Source: Cytospora piceicola (taxonomy: Eukaryota; Ascomycota; Sordariomycetes; Diaporthales; Cytosporaceae). From it: DNA of 64,000 nt. A program made the translations under genes and the position numbers. The DNA lies in assembly GCA_023375675.1 (NCBI GenBank), contig JALQBC010000039.1, positions 248,001-312,000 on the forward strand, given 5' to 3'. This document shows, in pieces, positions 58,333-64,000 of this stretch. The number at the start of each line of letters is the position of its first letter. The stretch's first letter is position 1. A model generated the notes under the pieces. That model had not been told where the DNA came from and did not search any database. It saw only the letters and a list, made by a program, of their open reading frames with translations.

Positions 58333-60938
58333 ATGAAGCCGAAGATATTCGGTCCGGCCTCCCCTACCGGCCCTCGGCCGAGGACAGGCCACCAGAGCAT
58401 TCGGGGCAGGATATCGGGGCCTATACCCATGTCAAACTCCATCGAAGATGACGAGTTCCCCATGAGGAACCCGGGAACGGGCATCGCGAGCTCGACGCCT
58501 CTGGAAGATGACCCAGCCCTACAGCGCCAACTACAAAATCAACAATCCTCACCACCACCACCTGCCGCCCCCTCGCCAGCAGCTCAGCCCTTCTCCTCAG
58601 TCGCCCAGTCGATCCGGACGGCGACGGACCGGACGGACATAATCGACGTCCCGCAGACCGTCCCAGAACACCCCGGCTCGCCCTCGCCGCGCCCGAACAC
58701 TCCCGGGCGCCCCGGGCCGAGCCCCTCGGACGGCGGCGGCTCCTCGTCGGCGGCCGTCTCGGCCGTGGCCAGGAGCTCCCCGGCGCGGTACCACCGGGCC
58801 AACCCGTCGAGCTCGAACCGGTTCTCGACCGCCAGCATGGACTCCAAGGACATGGTGGTCGACGAGGCCGGCGCGCAGGGCTTCGTCGCGAGCAGCAGCC
58901 CCCCGCAGCGCAAGAAGTCGACGCTGCGCTCGGCGCTGGGCAGGTTCCTGCGGCGGAGGAAGAAGGAGGGCAGCCTGAGCTCCGTCTCGGAAGTGGGCCG
59001 CCAGTCTGCCCTGGACGGGGCTTCGCAGCACCGCAGTGTGAGTGACACTAGATACTTGGTATGTTTGCAGTCCGGGGGGGAGGGGGGCTGTGGTTTCGAG
59101 TCGATTTGGCTAATCAGTTTCTCGAACAGGTCCCGCCCGCTTCAAGGACGATGGCGCCAGCGCATAGTAAAGAACCGGCCAAGCGAGTAGCGTCGATGCC
59201 GATTCATGAGTTCGACCGTGCCCTACGATCGCACTCGATAGGACCAGATGACATAACGGCCATAGAAAGCGTACGGAACTCGATGTCGCTGGATATGATG
59301 GGCTCGTCGCCCACTAGGAGGCGAGCTACCACGGCCACAAATAGTAGGCTCTTCACGGCCATTTCGGGCCGGAGTCGAGGTGAGGAGTGGGCGGGTCTAT
59401 CGCCCCGGCCCGCAAGCACACATGGGCGCGGGAGCCGCTTCACGGAGGAAGACCCGGACGAGATCGGCCGGGCCCTGACTAGCGACTCGAACGCCGACAT
59501 GGGACACAAGCGACGGTCGCGGTCGCTCTCCCAACTGGATGAGCTGCACCAGGGGCCGCAGGACCCGAGGCGACGCAGCGACGAGATCCGCTACTGGAGG
59601 GAGAGCTACGACATCCCGGGGCCCCTGTCGCCCCTCTCGTCGCTCCCGGCGAACGAGAACGAGGCCGAGGCCAACGAGTACAACTTCGACCAGGGCCGGA
59701 CGTCCATGAGCATCGCCGAGTCGGCAGCGGTCGACAAGACGCCGCAGACGCCGCCGCAGACGCCGCCGCAGCCGTTCAGCTTCGGGTCGATCGCGTCCAT
59801 GAACGAGATGGCGGGCATGAAGATCACGCAGGCCGCGACCCTGGACGAGAGGTTCGGCAGCCTCGAGGCCCGCGTGCACAGCCTGGAGCGCGTCGTCGAC
59901 CAGCTGTGCCACTCCGTGCCCGGGTTCAAGTGGCCGTTCAGGGAGGGCGGGGCCGGGTCCGCGGTCGTCCCGGTCCCGGTCTCGGCGACTGGCGGGCTCC
60001 AGCGGACGGGCTCGGCGACGACCTCCGGGTCTGGACTCCAGCGCGTCCCGGTGAGCCAGCCGACTTACGCGTACAGCCGGGCAGCCGTGCCTATGATACA
60101 CTCCGTTTACGGCACCATTGTAGATCGAGAGTCTATGATGCCACCTTCTTCACGCCAGTCTGTCGACACCACGGACGACAACAATTCCGCGCACATGTCC
60201 TTCGGCGAGGGGCGGACGTATATCGACTCGCTCCACCCGCCATCCTCGTCCGCGACACAGGCATTATCCCCCGCGGCCGCGGCCCCGGGGCCCCTCAGGC
60301 CGACCTCGGAGACCACCGTCCGCCCGGCAGCCAGCATGCCCTCGCTCGGGTCCTCCCAGGGCAGCAGCGGCGGCGAGGACCAGGCGGCGGGCCTCGCGGC
60401 GCAGCTCGAGGCCGAGCGGGCGGCGCGGCGGGCCCTCGAGGCGCAGGTGCGCAAGCTCTCGGAGCGCATGAACAACCTCTCGACGACCATGTTCGCCATG
60501 GTGCGGGACCCGGCCAAGTCGAGGTCCACGGAGCGGCTGCGGCCGCAGACGGCGGCGTCGGGCGGCGCCAAGCCTGCAGCCGCCGCCGCCGCCCCGGGGC
60601 CCGCGGTCAACCCGTCGAGCAAGGCGCAGAGCATCTTCGGCAAGGACAGCGGCCTGGCGAGCATAGCGGGCTCGCCCTCCAAGGAGATGGGCGACGACGA
60701 GTACTCCGAGGCGTTCCAGACGCCGAGGGAGGAGCCGGGGCAGACGCCGGGGGCGCAGTACGAGCCGTTCGGGGCGGCCGCGGCCGGTGAGTTCGGGGCG
60801 CCTGTGCGGTATGCTGCTGCCGCCGCCGCCGCCGAGGAGGGTGGCGAGGACGAGGAGGACCTGAGGAGGAAGACGGAGGCGAGGACCCTGAGCCTGAGCC
60901 AGTTGACCATGGGCAGGGGGGTGTCGACGAGGATATGA
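58333..60938 (+). CDS. Conserved fungal low-complexity coiled-coil protein, unknown function
   Basis: Two exons (58333-59037 and 59130-60938; phase-0 intron of 92 bp, donor GTGAGT) give 837 residues. The ATG at 58333 (ACCAACCATG) starts MKPKIFGPASPTGPRP. The protein is mostly disordered and rich in Ser, Pro, Ala and Gly. A basic patch, KKSTLRSALGRFLRRRKKEG, occurs at about 195-215. Then come a conserved-looking block, MPIHEFDRALRSHSIGPDD, and RRRSDEIRYWRESYDIPGPL. Two short coiled coils follow: LDERFGSLEARVHSLERVVDQL, then LEAERAARRALEAQVRKLSERM. No signal peptide or membrane segment is seen. Similar fungal proteins with the RALRSHS and DEIRYWRESYD blocks come to mind from Pezizomycotina, all without function. 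It may be a phosphorylated scaffold; that is inference from composition. Confidence 0.83.
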
Positions 60939-62910
60939 GGGGGGGTTCTTCTCTACCTCCCCCGGGTCTGTTCTCGTTCCTACACCACGTGGCTGGAGCA
61001 AACTCGCCGTCATTCCTCCTTGGCATTATTTGTTGCCCACGAACCCAAAGCACGAAACGACCACTCAGTGCACATACACAATATACAAAACAATATGTTA
61101 TCAGCCGTCGCACACGAGTTGTGTTCCTGTAAGACGGAAGATACACAAAATACTTATTTTTTACCATTCGCCCAACTGTATTTATACACCGAACCAATTG
61201 TTTTAATGCCGGGCATCTTGCAGCAGCAGGACCGAGCGAGCTCAGCGCCGCCTCACTGCTGCTGGGTAGGAGTTTATTGTCTTCCTGAAGAAGAAATCGG
61301 GTGTTCTGGACGATGAATTCTTCTTCTTCTTCTTTTATTCTTCAAAAGGGGGCGCGTGGGCAGGCTTATTTGATTTGGTGTGGCTACTTCACTTTCGTCG
61401 GTATATATACCTCTTGCTTTCTCGTCGGCCCGGCGGTTTTACCTCAAGGAGTCTTCGTTTCTTGGAAATGTTCTTGGAAATGATGTCTTTATTTGCTTTC
61501 TCGGTCTCCATACATTTTCTCGATCTCATTCGTGTTATACTACGGGTGGCTTTCTACTGCCCGTGTTGGGCTGGTGCTTGCTTTATTCCGGAGAGGCGGG
61601 TTGCATTTTTGCTACGGTTGGGTTGGAATTTTGAACATTTCGCACAGAGCACAGCGAAGCATCATTGTTTATCGAAGGGGAGTATCAAGCCATGTCTGTC
61701 TGGTTGGATGAGTTCCCCAGGGAAAGACCATCGGCCATATGCGGTTCGGAGCGTTTCTATGTCTGTCAGTTTGGAGTTGACAACTGTTCAACCCGTTCGG
61801 CATGTCCTTCCAGAAGGCATGCAGGAGGTCGGTCATAAGGAATTACTTGAATACACATCCTTTGATGCATAGTTCATTCTACCTCAGTGAAATATGGAAG
61901 CCCCGAGGTGTCATGAGTCTACCAGTAACTTCGGGCCAAATGCTGGCTCACTTCTCACTTACGAGGGCCTCGACCAGCCCCCTCACTACAGTAGCGGCAT
62001 GTTTTGGGCAGACACCGGGAAGGCCCTAGTGTTTTCTGCGACAGCTGCCTTAGCCTTGTGAGGTACGGCAGTCTTGAAAATTATTGCGCTGACCTTATTC
62101 TAGTTCCGGTCTCTATGGGAGCCCGTCACTCAGTACCAAGTACCTAGGTACTTTGGTAGGCGCAAGATAGTGCACACTACCGCAAGTAGAACCAGTAGAC
62201 AGCTGGTAGACAGCAGCTAGTAGATACTGCGAGAGAAACAGCCATCACCGAGTGAGAGGCGTCCAAGAGGTTGGAACAGCTGAGCTGGACGTCAACTTCT
62301 TCGTCGTGAAGAAATGCCTTGCAGACAAGGAACAGAAGTGTAGCAGTGACTCCGCGGTTCGTAACTGAGCACAAGAGGAGATTGATAAACTTCAGAAATT
62401 TGAAAAGGTGTGCAATATCGAGCGTTGCGAATAGTGATTTTGCCTTCGATGTCCTTGGTGAACAAAACCAGGGGGGGGGGTGTAAAGAGAGAGAAAGAAC
62501 CAAGCCACGATACAACTGAGGAGTTGGCAAATTTATGGGCCATCTACAACGACAATATAGGAAAGCATGATAATAGGCACAACACTGCCGAGAGGGATCA
62601 GACCACAGACACGAGCAGGGTACTCGCTGCGAATGCCTTTTTAGGTATTGTTGACATGGCCTGTGTCATCAAGTATCAGCAGTATGTCTGCAATCGACGG
62701 CATCAATGTATATCCCAGGACATCCTCAACAGTATGGTTCGAGTATATCAGCGTCGATGCCAAATGTGACGCTGAGTCTGTGTCGGAGCTAACGATATTA
62801 TTTGCATATCGATCCATCTCGACCATCCCGATATCCAGGCCCAGACCCTCACTCACGCGGCTAATGGGCATCCTTCGACAGCACATAATGAGTTCGACAC
62901 TCCTCATACC
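60939..62910. other. Intergenic region between convergent genes
   Basis: About 2 kb with a TTC run (61318-61335), a TACCTAGGTA palindrome (62141-62150) and a 10-base G run near 62470. A minus-strand frame at about 62641-62870 starting MPISRVSEGLGL is coding-like, but no family or splice partner was found. Confidence 0.45.
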
Positions 62911-63402
62911 TCACTGCCTCCCCAGCCAATCCTCCCTCCCCACCTTCTCATTCGCCCTCTTCATCAGCGGCCTCAACCCGTCCTCAGTCCCCTTGCTATC
63001 CAGGAACTCCACCGTCCTCCGGATCTTCTCCCCGGACTCGTCCATCCAGAACATAAACACGTACTCCCCCTCGTACTCCCACCCCCGCTTCCCCTCCCCC
63101 TCCTCGCCGCCCACCACCTCCTCCCTGAACTCCGCCCTGCTGGTCGCCCAGGCCGTGACCTGGTTGGCCCCCTCGCTCTCGACGTACTCCTTGGCGTGCA
63201 CCGGGAACCCCGTCATGACGCGCCGCAGCCGCGCGCTGTGGTCGAGGAACGCCTGCTTGCCGAGCGGGCCGGGGAGGTCGATGCTGGCCGGGGTGAACTG
63301 GTGGACGTGGTCCTCCGAGAGCACCGACGCGAGGGTCTCGGTGTCGAGGGTCGCGAAGTGGCCGATGTATTTCTTGGCAGTTTGTAGACGCTTGGATCCC
63401 AT
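62911..63402 (-). CDS. NTF2/SnoaL-like fold protein
   Basis: Single exon, 163 residues, ATG at 63402. The start MGSKRLQTAKKYIGHFATLDTETLASVLSEDHVHQF is the typical first helix and strand of the SnoaL-like (NTF2-like) fold. It continues with GPLGKQAFLDHSARL, a Pro-rich turn (FPVHAKEYV), NQVTAWATSRAEF, an acidic Gly/Glu loop (GGEEGEGKRGWEYEG), then EYVFMFWMDESGEKIRRTVEFLDS. The length suits the family. The cavity-lining residues cannot be judged by eye, so ligand or reaction is unknown. Fungal members are often stand-alone cytosolic proteins or accessory enzymes of secondary metabolism; no biosynthetic cluster is visible here. It is transcribed in the same direction as the peptidase gene upstream, with about 420 bp between. 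Confidence 0.8.
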   Translation of the reverse strand: MGSKRLQTAKKYIGHFATLDTETLASVLSEDHVHQFTPASIDLPGPLGKQAFLDHSARLRRVMTGFPVHAKEYVESEGANQVTAWATSRAEFREEVVGGEEGEGKRGWEYEGEYVFMFWMDESGEKIRRTVEFLDSKGTEDGLRPLMKRANEKVGREDWLGRQ

Positions 63403-63820
63403 GGCTGTTATATCAAGTGAATGGTCCGGAGAAAACAGGCTGATGGGTCGATTGACATCACGGCTACTTCAGGATACCAAGGAGGCAACGCTCGCAGAGG
63501 TGAGAATATGTATTCGTTAAACCACCTTGTCGATAGCCATGTTCTTTGTTTCTGGAGATAACATCATATATACGAGGTCAGCCGTACCGCGGTTGAAGCG
63601 GACGGAGTTAAACAACAATCTCCGGAGGATTCCAGAGGATCTCATGCGGGGGCGATCAAAGACATGGCTCACGGCCTGGGTAGGCAATGACTTTGCATCC
63701 AGCCTATCGGAGGCTTTCTATATTTGTTGTCACACGCCGTTTATTGTGGCTTCAAACGTGCAGATGTGAGCGGTGGCCACTTATTGGTCGTCCCTCCATC
63801 ACGACGACAGCCATGTCTCA
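63403..63820. other. Intergenic region
   Basis: Presumed promoter of the NTF2-like gene and 3' flank of the peptidase gene. A short plus-strand frame at 63527-63769 is unsupported. Confidence 0.5.
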
Positions 63821-64000
63821 TCACTCCTTGACCGTAGCTCCAGTGCCCCAACTGCCCACCAGCGCCATGGCCTTCTCGTCCCCGTTCGCCAGTCGGTCGT
63901 CACGGAGCGTATCAGCCATACACCTCCAGGGGTCGCGGCTGCCGCCCCACTTGAGCAGGTTCTCCTTCAGGTGCTCGCCGTTCTCCCGGCTCACAGCCGC
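63821..64000 (-). CDS. oct1: Mitochondrial intermediate peptidase (M3 family), C-terminal fragment
   Basis: The minus-strand frame enters from the right edge of the window and stops at TGA (63823-63821), leaving 59 residues. It reads NGEHLKENLLKWGGSRDPWRCMADTL and then GDEKAMALVGSWG before the stop. The WGG-x-RDPWRC...L and DEKAMALVGSWG pair is the C-terminal end of fungal Oct1, the zinc metallopeptidase that removes an octapeptide from imported proteins in the mitochondrial matrix. The catalytic HExxH lies outside the window. The identification rests on these two motifs from memory of the family. Confidence 0.72.
   Translation of the reverse strand, partial: AAVSRENGEHLKENLLKWGGSRDPWRCMADTLRDDRLANGDEKAMALVGSWGTGATVKE

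Noticed and set aside
59397..61197. Several minus-strand frames of 196-267 codons opposite the 837-residue protein
   Set aside because: They are Ala/Arg/Ser-rich mirror translations of biased codons; the plus-strand model has a clean intron and coiled coils.

Overview
The window is nuclear DNA from a filamentous ascomycete (Pezizomycotina, most likely Sordariomycetes). Genes are spaced 1-5 kb apart and carry short introns (52-162 bp) with GTRNGT/YAG borders. Their products belong to fungal families: a yeast-type Hcs1 helicase, GH128 glucanase, DUF7703 membrane protein, fungal SLATT and HeLo-like/ankyrin proteins. One retrotransposon has been destroyed by C-to-T/G-to-A mutation typical of repeat-induced point mutation (RIP). 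I cannot name the species.

Layout: 1-8 kb holds the 3' end of a conserved fungal gene, an acidic protein with a possible nuclease-like fold, and a secreted or membrane-anchored alpha/beta hydrolase. 9-16 kb holds a 5-exon amino acid/choline permease and a 3-exon DUF7703 membrane protein, both on the minus strand, then a divergent pair of DUF985 cupin paralogues, one cytosolic and one with a signal peptide. 16-21.6 kb is gene-poor, with one possible decayed membrane-protein gene.

21.6-29 kb holds two plus-strand genes of conflict/incompatibility type: a two-TM SLATT effector-domain protein, and a 1146-residue protein with a HeLo-like N-terminus, coiled coil and ankyrin-type C-terminus. 29.6-36 kb is a complete but RIP-dead Ty1/copia element with 166-bp LTRs and a 5-bp target duplication (CCATC). 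The LTRs record a clear polarity of mutation. 36.5-37.8 kb is a conserved unknown gene. 38-46.7 kb is gene-poor, with an ankyrin pseudogene carrying RIP-like stops, a strong 17-bp hairpin and a secreted GH128 glucanase. 46.7-49.7 kb is a 990-residue single-exon ankyrin protein. 52-54.5 kb is the Hcs1/IGHMBP2 helicase (5 exons). 58-61 kb is an 837-residue coiled-coil, low-complexity fungal protein. 62.9-64 kb holds an NTF2-like protein and the 3' end of a mitochondrial intermediate peptidase gene.

Housekeeping genes flank a central, gene-poor accessory stretch (about 16-50 kb) that holds the RIP island, a pseudogene and the immune-like genes. The proposed functional link is between the SLATT protein and the HeLo-like/ankyrin protein: a membrane effector beside a sensor-like repeat protein. 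A 10-bp palindrome, TACCTAGGTA, occurs at least ten times, always between genes. I found no tRNA, rRNA or CRISPR. All splice sites were read by eye from consensus and reading frame.
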